Assembly: GCA_014529385.2 (NCBI GenBank)
Contig: CM043963.1
Location: 65,463,395-65,527,394 of the forward strand
Reading direction: 5' to 3'
From: Adiantum capillus-veneris
Taxonomy: Eukaryota > Streptophyta > Polypodiopsida > Polypodiales > Pteridaceae
Length of the DNA: 64,000 bases
Shown here: piece by piece, positions 23,080 to 34,029 of the stretch
Numbering within the stretch: the stretch's first letter is position 1
Layout: every line of letters begins with the position of its first letter
Notes under the pieces: model-generated
What the model saw: only the letters and a program-made list of their open reading frames with translations
Told to the model about the DNA's origin: nothing
Database searches by the model: none
Position numbers and translations under genes: made by a program

Positions 23080-24520
23080 TTATAGAAAATGATTTGCCTC
23101 CTGGAAAAAGACCACTGGTACGAAGTGGGTTTACAAGTTGACAGGAAAGCCGGATGGTGAGATTGATCGCTATAAGGCTCGACTTGTTGCAAAGGGTTAT
23201 GCACAGCAAAAAGGCATAGATTATGAAGAGACTTTTTCTCCACCTTGTTGTATGACTATTGTGCGTTTTCTATGTGCATTGGCAGCAGCTCATTTTGGTT
23301 GGTAATGTACATCAGTCAGACATTGTTACCGCTTTCTTGAATGGTGACATATTTGAGAAAGTTTATGTAATGCAGCCTCGTGGTTTTGTCAAGAAAGGAC
23401 AAGAGGATAAAGTGTGCAAGTGTAAGAAAGCTTTGTATGGGTTGAAGAAATCTCCGCGTGCTTGGTATGAGAAGGCTAACACTCATTTGGTCAAATGAGG
23501 CTTTTGTAACAGTCCAACAATAAACACATTGTATGTAAAGCGTGAGGGTGTTGTACTTCTCATCATGGTTCTCTATGTGGATGATTTTCTTATCACTGGA
23601 CCAAATGAGAGACATATTGCTGAGTTTAAGGCTTGTTTGAATGCTACTTTCAACATGAAAGATTTGGAATTGTTGCATCATTACTTGGATATACATTTTA
23701 AGCAATGTGATGTTGGTATTTCCTTGTGTCAGACAAGTTACATAGAGACATTGCTATGTAAGTATAGACTTGAGGATTTCAACCTATTGCCACTCCCATG
23801 GACACATGCTTGAAATTGAGTCTTCATGATGCTGGTGATAACGTCGATTTCACTCTTTACCAAACTGTTGTTGGTTGCCTCATTTATGTATGCAACACGA
23901 GGCCGGATATTCAGTTTGCAGTCTCACAGGTCAAAAGATTCATGCATAGCCCAGGGTCTAAGCATTGGCACGTTGTCAAGAGGATTTTTTGCTACTTGAG
24001 TGGCATGTTGCATCTTGGCTTTTTTATTCCAAGGGGGAGTCATTGCCACCAGATTTACATGCTGTTTTGGACTCAGATTGGGCTAGCCTAGCTGTTTTGA
24101 CACGCAAGTGTCCACAAGTGATTTTTTTTCATACTCGGTAGTTCATGTATCTCATGGTTGAGCAAGAAACAACCTACTATATCTACTTCTAGTTGTGAGG
24201 CTAAGTATAGGGTAGTCTTCATAGCTACGGTTGAGGGTGTATGGCTCAAACGCCTTATGGATGATTTGGGTGTTGGACAAGACACTACCAACACTATCTA
24301 CACTGACAGTCATAGCGCATTGGCAGTTGCGAGAAACCCATTTTTTCATGCTTGCACAAAGCATATTCAGGTGCATTACCACTATATCAGGGAGCGGCTC
24401 TTAGCAGGAGAGATCAGCTTGGCTTATGTGCCAACAAAGGACAACCTTGAAGATATTTTCACAAAGGCATTGTCTTGTGAGAAGCTTTCCGCAAAGCTTT
24501 GGGCTTACTCCTCTTTGTGG
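23080..24520 (+). pseudogene. COP1 reverse transcriptase and RNase H
   Basis: RT begins with 'GTKWVYKL' near 23117, with '[21 protein letters not shown]' (about 23174-23235), 'DIVTAFLNGDIFEKVY', 'KALYGLKKSPRAWYE', and the catalytic YVDD at 23574-23585, still intact. RNase H shows 'STSSCEAKYR', 'DSHSALAVARNP' and 'TKHIQVHYHYIRERL' ending 'DIFTKAL' near 24470. Frame changes occur near 23100, 23300, 23500, 23790 and 24090. The family copies element RNA into DNA. Intact catalytic residues do not rescue the broken frame. Confidence 0.85.
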
Positions 24521-24602
24521 ATTGATTATGTCCTCAAGGCATGGCACTTCCCTATACTCTACATGCTAGCTCTTGATCACCGCATCACTCCCAGGAGGGA
24601 TT

Positions 24603-24830
24603 TGTTACCATATACATGCAGTAGTGATGTGTGTGAAGACACTTAGAACCGTCGGGACATTTTTTTCCTCACTAGGAGGTTTTTTCCCCGTGCATTGTAT
24701 ATACGCCCATCACGCTAGGGTTATCTTATCTTTCCACTACACACTAAGTAATACACTCTCTGTTGTGTGCCTTGAGCTTCCTTTGTCTTCTCCAAGCTGT
24801 GTGTGTTTTTTTGCAACCCCGATTCCAACA
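24603..24830 (+). repeat. 3' LTR of COP1
   Basis: TGTTACC...TTCCAACA, preceded by the purine-rich CCCAGGAGGGATT that serves as polypurine tract (about 24589-24602), and followed by TTTAT. Confidence 0.9.
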
Positions 24831-24835
24831 TTTAT

Positions 24836-25060
24836 AAAATTTCAATTTTGTTTGAGCTTTTTAGTTTAGGTGTAGCTTACGGTTTATAGTTTAGATTTAA
24901 ATTATAAATTTAGTTTTAAGTTTATGATTAATTAAAGCTTAGGTTTAGATTTAAGTCTATGATTAAATTTTAAGATTAAGGTTATAATTTAATTTAAGGT
25001 TAAGGTTTAAATTTACATTGTAGATTTAGTTTTAGATTTGAGTTTTACTTAGAACCTTAT
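24836..25060 (+). repeat. Right part of the telomere-like array
   Basis: It resumes the TTTAGGTTTA/TTTAAG composition interrupted by COP1. Confidence 0.65.
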
Positions 25061-25176
25061 TTGAGTTGGAAAACCCCCAACCCCCCCTCCGCCTTTTCTT
25101 TTCTTTTCTTTCTCCTCACCCTTCCCTTTTCCTTTCTTGCGCCCCCTAAACTAATTAATGGCTTCACTAAGTAGCT

Positions 25177-25282
25177 AGCCAAAACGACTTTTTAACAAAC
25201 AATTAATTAATTAATTTTGGGGGGGAGGGAACGACTTTTTAACAAACCATTAATTAATTAATTTTGGGGGGAGGGAAAAAAA

Positions 25283-25325
<43 letters not shown>

Positions 25326-25570
25326 AAGTAAAAGGGAAGGGTGGGGAAAAAAAGCAAAAGGAGAAAGGGGGGATAGGGGTAGGCTAGGCTTGGGGGGGGG
25401 GGGAGGGGGGGTTGGGGTGGGGTTGGTTTTAATTTGTTTTTTTTAGTGCTTAAGGGAGCCCTAAGGGCAGCCAAGGCAAATAGCCAAATGGTTAAGGCTA
25501 GTAGGGAGACAAAACGACTTTTTAAGAAGTCATTAATTAATTAGTTTGGGGGGAGGGAAGAAAAGGAAAA
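25177..25570. repeat. CAAAACGACTTTTT/TTAATTAATTA repeat with poly-G
   Basis: Three copies of (CAAA)ACGACTTTTTAA...ATTAATTAATTA...TTTGGGGGGAGGGAA begin near 25179, 25230 and 25508. The second runs into a 42-base G run (25283-25324). A fourth copy with its own 43-base G run is at 40023-40126. The shared head with a G-rich tail suggests a dispersed element. Confidence 0.65.
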
Positions 25571-25671
25571 GGCAAGGGTGGGGGAAAAAAAGCGAAAGGA
25601 GAAGAGGGGAGGGGGGAGGGGGGAGAGGGTAAGGGTGTATCCTTTTTTTTATGGCTCAAAGGGAACTCAAA

Positions 25672-26446
25672 GATGAGCGTAGCATATAGCCTAGTGGTTT
25701 AGGTTGAGTTTCATAGTATGTACGTAATGAGTTCAAATGCTACTCATTAACATCGGTTTTAAATGGTGACGTGCATGGACATGCTAATTGGAGATGCTAA
25801 AGGATCTTGGGGAGATTCTATGTAATGAAATACAAAAGTAGTAGAGCCAGTAGTAGTAATAAAAAAGGACGTTTTGGGAAAAGATTTGGTTCTACTTTGA
25901 ACCATTAATTAATTAGCAGTAAGATTTCATATCTCTTAACAATTTCAAAAGTAAAAGTCCCTCTGTTCCTTGTTCTCACGCAGTGTCCATCTCTTCGCCT
26001 TCGCGCTCATCTCTGTTCCTTGACCTCAATGAGCACTGATTCGCTACTACTCCTCAAGGATGAGCGCAGCATATAGCCTAGTGGTTTAGGTTGAGTTTCA
26101 TAGTAGTATGTATATAATGAGTTCAAATGCTACTCATTAACATCGGTTTTAAATGGTGACGTGCATGGGCATGCTAATTGGAGATGCTAAAGAATCTTGG
26201 GGAGATTCTATGTAATGAAATACAAAAGTAGTAGAGCCAGTAGTAGTAATAAAAAAGGACGTTTTGGGAAAAGATTTGGTTCTACTTTGAACCATTAATT
26301 AATTAAGCAGTAAGATTCCATATCTCTTAACAATTTCAAAAGTAAAAGTCCCTCTGTTCCTTGTTCTCACGCAGTGTCCATCTCTTCGCCTTCGCGCTCA
26401 TCTCTGTTCCTTGACCTCAACGAGCACTGATTCGCTACTACTCCTC
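25672..26446 (+). repeat. 387-bp tandem duplication with tRNA-like head
   Basis: 25672-26055 and 26059-26446 are near-identical over the whole unit, both starting GATGAGCG. Each begins with TAGCCTAGTGG, a full match to the pol III A box core, followed about 45 bp on by GAGTTCAAATGC, a poorer B box. The unit may contain a SINE head. No target duplication was found. Confidence 0.8.
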
Positions 26447-26902
26447 TGTATACTGCCCAATCCATGCGCCGCGCTCCCGTGCACGCTCCCTTTCTCTCTC
26501 GACACATTCTATCCCGCCTACCCCTTCAATCCCCCCCCTGTGGAGCTGGTCTACTTCTGTTGCATGCTCGGCAACTCAAAAGTGGCATCCTTCTCGACTC
26601 TCTAGTCTTCGCCTCCTCCTTGCAGCCACTCCCATCTACGCTCCTCTCAATCTGGGTATCCTCACCTATAGCACGAGAGAGAGAGAGAGAGAGGCTTAAT
26701 CTCGTGCAGTCGAGTCCCTCCCCAAAAACTGCTATAACCAGCAGTCCTCTGCATACGAGCAGGGTGTTGCTTCGATGTGCTTCCGCCCTGTGCTACACGG
26801 CCTCCTATGAACACAACATAGCATCTCCTTCCCAACATCTCCTCCTCCTGCTCGGGTACAAAGTTGTACACCATGCGCTACTGCGACCTGAGCGCAAGAC
26901 AT

Positions 26903-26942
<40 letters not shown>

Positions 26943-27329
26943 AGGCAGGGAGAGTCGGTCTGAAAGTCTTTGTCTCTTAATCCGGGCCCTCCACTCCAAA
27001 CGAGCAATGTCCCCTTCCCCCCCTTCTGCAACATCTCCTTGGCCTAGAGTGTTGTTCCCATCGGCGAGTGAGAGACAATAAAAGAGACAAAGAGAGCAAA
27101 ACCGGCTCCCTTGCAACTTGGCATGCAATTCCTTTTGTGCCTCGCTTCCCTGGTCGACCCACATTAAAGAATCTACTCTCTCTCTCTTCATCTCTCTCCA
27201 CCACGTGCCTTCAACCCTGCCCAAATATTTTCTCCCACTCCCTTTTTGATATTATACCAACAAAGCATCTCACCCATGTGCCACTTAATGAGCCCAAAAA
27301 AAAAAAGCTACTTGCATTTTGTAGCATAA
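26447..27329. other. Unassigned pyrimidine-rich DNA with GA tracts
   Basis: (GA)n tracts lie at about 26671-26693 and 26907-26940. Open frames here are long only because the sequence is a simple repeat. Confidence 0.5.
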
Positions 27330-27560
27330 GGTTAGTTAATCGTTTAATTTTACATTGTAGAGCTAGTTGTAGGTTTAATGGTTTAGGTTGTAAGTTTTTT
27401 AGGGTAATGGGTTAAGTTTCAATTGTAGGTTTAAATTAAGAGCTACATATGGTTTAGGTTCGCATTTGCGTTTTTGAATTTATTCACAGATTATGATTTA
27501 AATTATAGATTTAGTTTTAGGTTTAAGCTCTCAATTGAAGGTTTAAGTTTAACTTAGGTG
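27330..27560 (+). repeat. Telomere-like TTTAGG segment
   Basis: GGTTTAGGTTG, TAGGTTTAAATT and similar words recur, as in the 18.3-kb array. Confidence 0.5.
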
Positions 27561-28924
27561 GCCAAAACGTTTTTTTTTCATTTGTTTTGATAAGAATTTA
27601 GCAAGATGCTTGGTTTGCATTCAAGGAAAAGAAAAAGAGAAACTTTTCTTTGTTTTTTTATTTCCAGACCGATGTAAAGGCATTGAATACTTTGTGCAAT
27701 TATTTTTTAGCTTAAGAGTTTGTTTGATCTCAATATGTATTCTATAACAGTAGGGCGAGTGCCCTTTACACGTATCAACAACTGCAAGATGAAGGTTAAA
27801 GTCCAAAACAAGAAGAAGAAGAAGAAGAAGCTCCTCTGTGCATGATAAAGAGGAAGAGAGAGAGAGAGAGAGAGAGAGGCCGCCGAAGGTGGTTGGCCGT
27901 ACTAGTACTTCATAAGGGAATACGTAGGTTCTGGACAAGAGGCACGATGGCATGTGGATGTGAGAGAGAGAGATAGGGCAAAGGGAGTTTTGGAAAAAAA
28001 AAAACAGGGTTGAGTGTATTTTAACCAACTGAAATCGTAAAACCTCAATTAGATTTGAGCTTGCCTTGAAGAAAACCGGGAAATTTAGAGAAGGTTAGGG
28101 AAAATGTAATTTTTTAACCTTGAATTATGGGAACAAACCTACGTAAACAAGGGCATGACTCGTGGTGCACAGAGACAGAGCCATGTCCTATGTCAAGGCG
28201 AACGTGTAGGGATATTTTCGCATTGTTGTTTGCAATTGGGAGAGGCCAAAATGCAAAGGAGTGTAGGCGCAAAGGGTTGCTTTCACGAGGCTGAGACTCA
28301 ACATGTTCAAGCTACCTGTGTGGTAACAATCCAGGGAAGAAGCGATCGACGTCTCCTGAACAAGTCAACAGGGGGATGGGGCATCCGGCTCGAGGTGGAT
28401 CGCGCTGTCGTTTGTTTGTAGGGCAGGCCCAAGCTAGAGCCCGAGGATGTGTGTGTGTGTGTCTGTGTGGCACGCGTGCGCACGTGTGTAGGCGTGCAGC
28501 ACAGGCCTCAAGCTGCAGATGGCAAGAAGCGACGAGGGCAGGAATGCGCCATCGATATAGGGAGGACTGGTGTAAATAGGAGAAAGGGACGAGGAGTGTA
28601 TGCAATGGCCTGCTCGGAAGGGAACTCCAGTGATGCTAGCATTAGCAAGTGACCAAGGGGGGTGGGGCAAAGCTAAGGCAATGCTGATAGCAACAGTCAG
28701 CATGCGAACGTGAGCGTGCAGTGACGAGATTGCATGAAGAGAACCAAAGCGATGGGTATGCTGTGCAGTATAGGAAGCGAACGTGCAGAGGTAGATGGGG
28801 ATAGAGCAAGCATAGGAATGCGCTTCACCTCGTTTTGCTTCTAGATAGAAGATTCCAAAAGCATCGAATCTTAAAAATTAATAGGTTTCTTCCAAAATGG
28901 ACCAAGGATGCAATAGAGATGCAA
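27561..28924. other. Unassigned DNA with short microsatellites
   Basis: (GAA)n near 27812, (GA)n near 27855 and (GT)n near 28448. A GC-richer stretch (28150-28830) carries no recognisable coding sequence. Confidence 0.45.
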
Positions 28925-29140
28925 TTTAAGGTTTACAATTTAAGTTGCAAGTTTACCTTTAGGGTTACACTTTAGTTATAGGTTTGCATTTTGGTTTGCG
29001 TTTTCAAATTATGATTTGTGTTTTTAATTTTTGGTTTCCAGTTTGAATCTCTTTAGTTTAGGTTTATATTAGGTTTTTCAGGTTTACTGTTTATAGTTAG
29101 GTTGTAAATTTAGGTTTGCATTTTTTGCATTAGAGTTAGA
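28925..29140 (+). repeat. Telomere-like TTTAGG segment
   Basis: The same word composition as the other arrays (TTTAGGTTTATA, AGGTTTACTG). Confidence 0.5.
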
Positions 29141-29189
29141 TCTTTGAGCGAGCTCAATGGAGCGAGTTTTAGAGCGAGCTTTTTTTTTT

Positions 29190-29616
29190 TGAGAGCCGCT
29201 CTCCGTACCTCTCCTTCCTCCTCTTACTGCTCATGTGCTTCCTCCTCTTCCCTTCCTCCTCCTCCAACATCCTTCCTCTCTTCCATCTACTCCTCTAATC
29301 ACCTTCCCTTCCTCCAGCTCCTCCTCTAGAAACCACCATCCCTTCCCTAAAGTCCTGCTATCTCCTACTCTCTTCTTCCTCTCTCTTTCCTTAGTCACTC
29401 TATAACCCCTCTCCTTATCCCTATCTCCCTCTCTCTCTCCCTCCTCCTGTTGTCTTCCCTCTGTGCATGTGTCTCTCTCTCGCCCGCCACCCCTCTCTCT
29501 CGTTATCTCCCCCTCACCCCCTTTGCCTTCCCTCCCTTCCTGGAATAAGCTCCACCCCTCTCTCTCCCCTCTCTCTCTCTCTCTCTACCTTGCCACCATG
29601 CCTTTCCCTCTCATCC

Positions 29617-29669
<53 letters not shown>

Positions 29670-29997
29670 AGAGAGAGAGAGAGAGGGTGGAGAGAGCTAT
29701 TTAAAAAAAAACTAAGCACTAGCAGTATCTCTAGTGCCTCCTTTTTTTTATAAAAGAGGGAGAGAGGGTGAGAGAAAGACAGAGTGATAGCAGGAGGGGA
29801 AGAGAGAGGGGGGGGCTATTGGGAGGGAGAGAGAGAGAGAGAGAGAGATAAAGGGAAGAGGGCTGGCAGGTAGAGAGAGAGTAGGAGACTGGAAAAGAGA
29901 AAGAGAGGGAGTGCGGAAGAAGGGGGGGTTTGGATAGGGTGAGCCCCTCTTTATTTTTAAAAAAACAATACACTTCCCCACTCTCCCTCACAATTTT

Positions 29998-30054
<57 letters not shown>

Positions 30055-30072
30055 CTCTCTCCCACTACATCT
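29190..30072. repeat. Polypyrimidine tract, (GT)n and (GA)n/(CT)n cluster
   Basis: About 29190-29620 is nearly all C and T on the plus strand. (GT)n follows at 29621-29667, then purine-rich DNA with GA tracts, then (CT)n at 30003-30048. Confidence 0.85.
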
Positions 30073-30120
30073 TACTTTAATCTTTCTCTTCCTCCTGTCA
30101 CACTGTCGCTTGAGTCTCTT

Positions 30121-30259
30121 CAATCCCAAAGAGAAATGAAATGGAATGGAATGAAATGCTATATTAAATGTCTTCAAAAAGCCAAAATGACCCATGAGAC
30201 CAAACTGATACCATCTTGGTGGATCTAATGCAATGTATGGGTACAAAATAAAATGAGAG
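30121..30259 (+). repeat. Short interspersed repeat, left copy
   Basis: About 139 bp, ending AAAATGAGAGA. It is found again inverted at 31241-31411. Its right end leads through a G30 run (30273-30302) into a GA tract. Confidence 0.7.
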
Positions 30260-30272
30260 AAAATGGGAGGAA

Positions 30273-30341
<69 letters not shown>

Positions 30342-30496
30342 GGGGGGAGAAGGGTCCGCAAGGGAAGGGAAGGGTTCGGTGATGGCGGGGAGACTGTGAG
30401 AGAGATGACTTTTTTTTTTGGCCTAAGAGCCCCTTGCACTCCCTTTCTTTCCCTATTGAAAAAAAAAAAAGAACTACACTCCACTCTCCCTTCTCA

Positions 30497-30531
<35 letters not shown>
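30273..30531. repeat. Poly-G (30 bp) and poly-C (31 bp) runs
   Basis: G30 at 30273-30302 and C31 at 30501-30531 are in inverted relation about 200 bp apart. Confidence 0.9.
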
Positions 30532-30582
30532 TTCTTCTCGGCAAGATATAAGTAGTGGTTTGAAAGATGGGATGCATTACAC

Positions 30583-31014
30583 TTGCTACATGATGCCTCA
30601 ATAGACTCCCAAATGAATGAATATTTTATACAACGTCAATGTATTACGGCTTCGGAGAAATATGGGGGGTCACACTTCATACATTACACCACCCATATTG
30701 CCCCCAACTTAAAAACAATGGCCTTTGCTGAAAGAGGAAACCATACTCACCCTTACATAATTGAGCAGATCCCCTTGTCATCGATACACGCTATCACAAC
30801 CATTTTGATTAGCTCACACTCCCTTCGATGTGAGAAAGGGCGTTGGGGAAATGGAGAATAGTCAAATCAAGTGTGCACATTATGCTCACTGCAAGTTCAA
30901 GAGTGTGAGTACCACACACTTCTAGAGTGCTCAGCTTTTGGTCACATGCGAACTTACTTCCGTCACATTTTCAGCCATGACCTAGACTTACACACTTTCC
31001 TCTCACAGCCATAG
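30583..31014 (+). pseudogene. LINE C-terminal zinc-finger remnant
   Basis: One frame holds except for a single TAG at 30859-30861. Before it is 'SSHSLRCEKGRW', matching the R-x-S-x-H-x-L-x-I/C-E-x-G-R-W wording found after the RT of Jockey/CR1-type LINEs. After it come C-x2-C, E, H-x4-C (CTLCSL ... YHTLLEC) and a following 'MRTYFR'. This differs from the zf-RVT type at 10.9 kb, so it is a second LINE lineage. No RT is present upstream, where the copy is cut by poly-C and GA tracts. Confidence 0.55.
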
Positions 31015-31187
31015 TGTGGGCTCTTCATTGCGACTCTCATCACCACAATTTTGGACCATCAAGAATCACTCATCAGCCAAAAAAATACTACATCACATGT
31101 AACTTTGGTCCCATATGTCATATTGATGTCCGAGGACGATAATAAAATCTATCTACCTACCTCTCCCTCCCACACTGTTCCCTCCCT

Positions 31188-31240
<53 letters not shown>

Positions 31241-31247
<7 letters not shown>

Positions 31248-31411
31248 ATTTTACTTTGTACCCATGCATTGTATTAGATCCACCAAAACTGTATCAATTT
31301 GGTCTCATAGGTCATTTTTGCCTTATGAAAATGCTTAATATAGCATTTCATTCTATTTTAGTTAATATAACAATTCATTCCATTTCGTTTCATTTCTCTC
31401 TAGGATTGGAA
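31241..31411 (-). repeat. Short interspersed repeat, right inverted copy
   Basis: The reverse complement aligns with 30121-30259 along its length, with about 28 extra bases. The (CT)n at 31193-31238 directly abuts the end that reads ...AAAATGAGAGAG on minus, so the GA tract extends the same end as in the left copy. Confidence 0.7.
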
Positions 31412-31419
31412 GGACTCCA

Positions 31420-31435
31420 AGGGTGGTGTGGTGGG

Positions 31436-31473
<38 letters not shown>

Positions 31474-31579
31474 ATAGGGGATGGGGAGAGGGGTGGCAAG
31501 GAGCTAGAGAGAGAGAGGAGAGAGGAGAGAGAGAGAGAGAGAGAGGAGAGGATCGGGCGGGGGGGGGGGGGGGGGGGAG

Positions 31580-31617
<38 letters not shown>

Positions 31618-31731
31618 AGGGGAAGGGGAAGGATCGGAGCTAGGGAAGAGGGAGGGGCGGATGTAGAGCAAGAGGTGGGGGCCAGAGAGAGGAAAGAGGT
31701 GGAAAGAGCTCTAGAGAGAGAGAGAGAGAGA
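31420..31731. repeat. GA tracts with a 19-bp G run
   Basis: Several (GA)n blocks between 31440 and 31731, and G19 at 31559-31577. The last block abuts the LTR of E2. Confidence 0.85.
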
Positions 31732-32385
<654 letters not shown>

Positions 32386-32400
32386 TGCCCCCCTTCCTGA
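32386..32400 (-). promoter_or_regulatory. Polypurine tract of E2
   Basis: On minus AGGAAGGGGGGCA directly precedes the LTR start. Confidence 0.75.
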
Positions 32401-32751
32401 TGTAGATTCCGTCCTCGGAAGCTATTGAGTTGAAGCTCGTTGGTCGAGGTGGAAGAGCATTTGAGATGAATTTCCTTAGCCTTCTTCAGTCACTGCAAAA
32501 TCAAACAACATTGCACAGTAATTGCATTCTCATAAGCGATTAAAAAGCATATGCAGTTTTAGGCAGACAATTGATTGGTAACAGAATTTTAAACAATTTG
32601 TCAGCAATAAGCATTATATTGCAATGTAATCAAATGCATAAACAGATGTAAAGGTAAAAAATTGAACAAGTCTGGGGTCGTTAATTTAACGGTCGAAAGG
32701 CACTAGAGATCGACTATTAATACCATGGGTAAGCTTCTTAATTTTCTCTGG

Positions 32752-34029
32752 TTAATTAAGTTGTTTAATCGCGAGAGCCAAGTATTTCATGTTCGAGGGC
32801 TGACTAGAGGCTATACCTAGAGGACTTGTAGTTAACCTTTCTTTTAGTTCTGCCTCCTTTTGTTGTTGTGCTAACTCTCGGTTTTGACGTCTTCTTATAG
32901 TTCGACTCAATTTTGGCTCTGTAACCTCCAATTGAGCAAGGTCAATGGGTCGCGGACTGCACCACATGACACTCTGGAGATGTTCACCCCAATTGTCTAC
33001 TAGCTTTCGATGAGCATCACATGCCCCTAGATAGCTAAGCCATTCTACAGTAGATCTTTCCTTGTTTATCCTAGCTCTCACATTTGCTCGATATCGTCGT
33101 CTCTTATATGACCTTTTTTTCTTGTTAAGGTTTTGATTTTGGTAAATGTTTGAACTCGACTCGCCTGATAGGTCTTCGCTTGTATCTTCTTCGCTCTCAT
33201 ATAAATTACCATTGATGGTCGTACTAGGCCTTGAGTGTTTAGTTTCTATACTTGGTTCACTCGATGTTTCCTCAGGTTTTGAATCCATTTCTCCCTGAGA
33301 TTCCGTTTCTGATGTGTATTGGCCTGAAGCCTTTAAGGAATCATCAGTTTCACTCTCAGGTAGGTGTGCCTCTTTCTTATCATCGGATGTTACATGTGCT
33401 ACACCTAGCATGTTTACTGGTGCAATGTGTGGTATCTCTTCCCCATCTGGTGTTACCCAGGTTGTTCCTCTAGCTCCCCATGTATCTATAGTTGCTGCTA
33501 GGTGTACCCAATCGACATTGTCTGACTCAGCCATTCCGGGTAGGATATCCATATAAGGAGAGTTCTCCCCAATATCCGTGTCTTCGTTACACGTGTAACA
33601 ATATTGTAATGGAGCTGAGTGAATTGTTGTGTCTGATCGATTATCAATGATGAATTTATTTCCTAGAGGATGCGTTCGACCACTTAAAAGATCAACTCGA
33701 ATGACAGAGTCTTGGAACTGTAAGTAGACGTGGTTTTTGGACCAGTCATGCACCATTTTTTCTTCCCTCATGAATGGACGCCCTAAGATCATCTCAAATG
33801 AGATAGGATGCTTGGAAAAATCCATAACAATGAAAGTCTGCCTTACCTTGTGTCCCAAGACCTTGATCCTGAGATCCTTTAGCATTCCAATAGGCGTAAC
33901 AATAGATCCATTAGCCATTTTTACCACTACGCGTGTGGCTTCAAGGTGAGGTCTCCCCATAGACTCCCAACAACTCTTTGTCACCATGCTAACTCCCGCA
34001 CCACCGTCAAGGATCCCCTTTACAGTTTA
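32752..34029 (-). pseudogene. E2 aspartic protease domain and acidic tail
   Basis: The frame continues from gag without a shift. The retropepsin core starts 'ILDGGAGVSMV' near 34012-33980, with catalytic Asp at 34008-34006 in a D-G-G-A setting. 'VVKMANGS' follows, then 'MILGRPFM' near 33795-33770, the usual ILG-R-P turn. The core spans about 120 residues. The following 280 residues are acidic, then basic ('KKKRSYKRRRYR' near 33130-33095), and unrecognised. TAA at 34029-34027 separates it from gag. The protease would cut Gag in the particle. The 410-codon open stretch after the stop is unexpectedly long for a dead element. Confidence 0.75.

Larger units (their letters stand above)
19711..24830 (+). 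mobile_element. Copia LTR retrotransposon COP1, complete but decayed
   Basis: Bounded by 227- and 228-bp LTRs and flanked by the 5-bp target duplication TTTAT (19706-19710 and 24831-24835). Primer site, gag, protease, integrase, RT and RNase H follow in Copia order. The two LTRs differ at many positions, and the coding region has numerous stops and shifts, so it is older than its relative COP2. It sits in the TTTAGG-like array. Confidence 0.95.

Noticed and set aside
25264..25474. Gly-rich or Pro-rich ORFs across poly-G/poly-C (also 41492-41848)
   Set aside because: They are translations of homopolymers and contain no domain.
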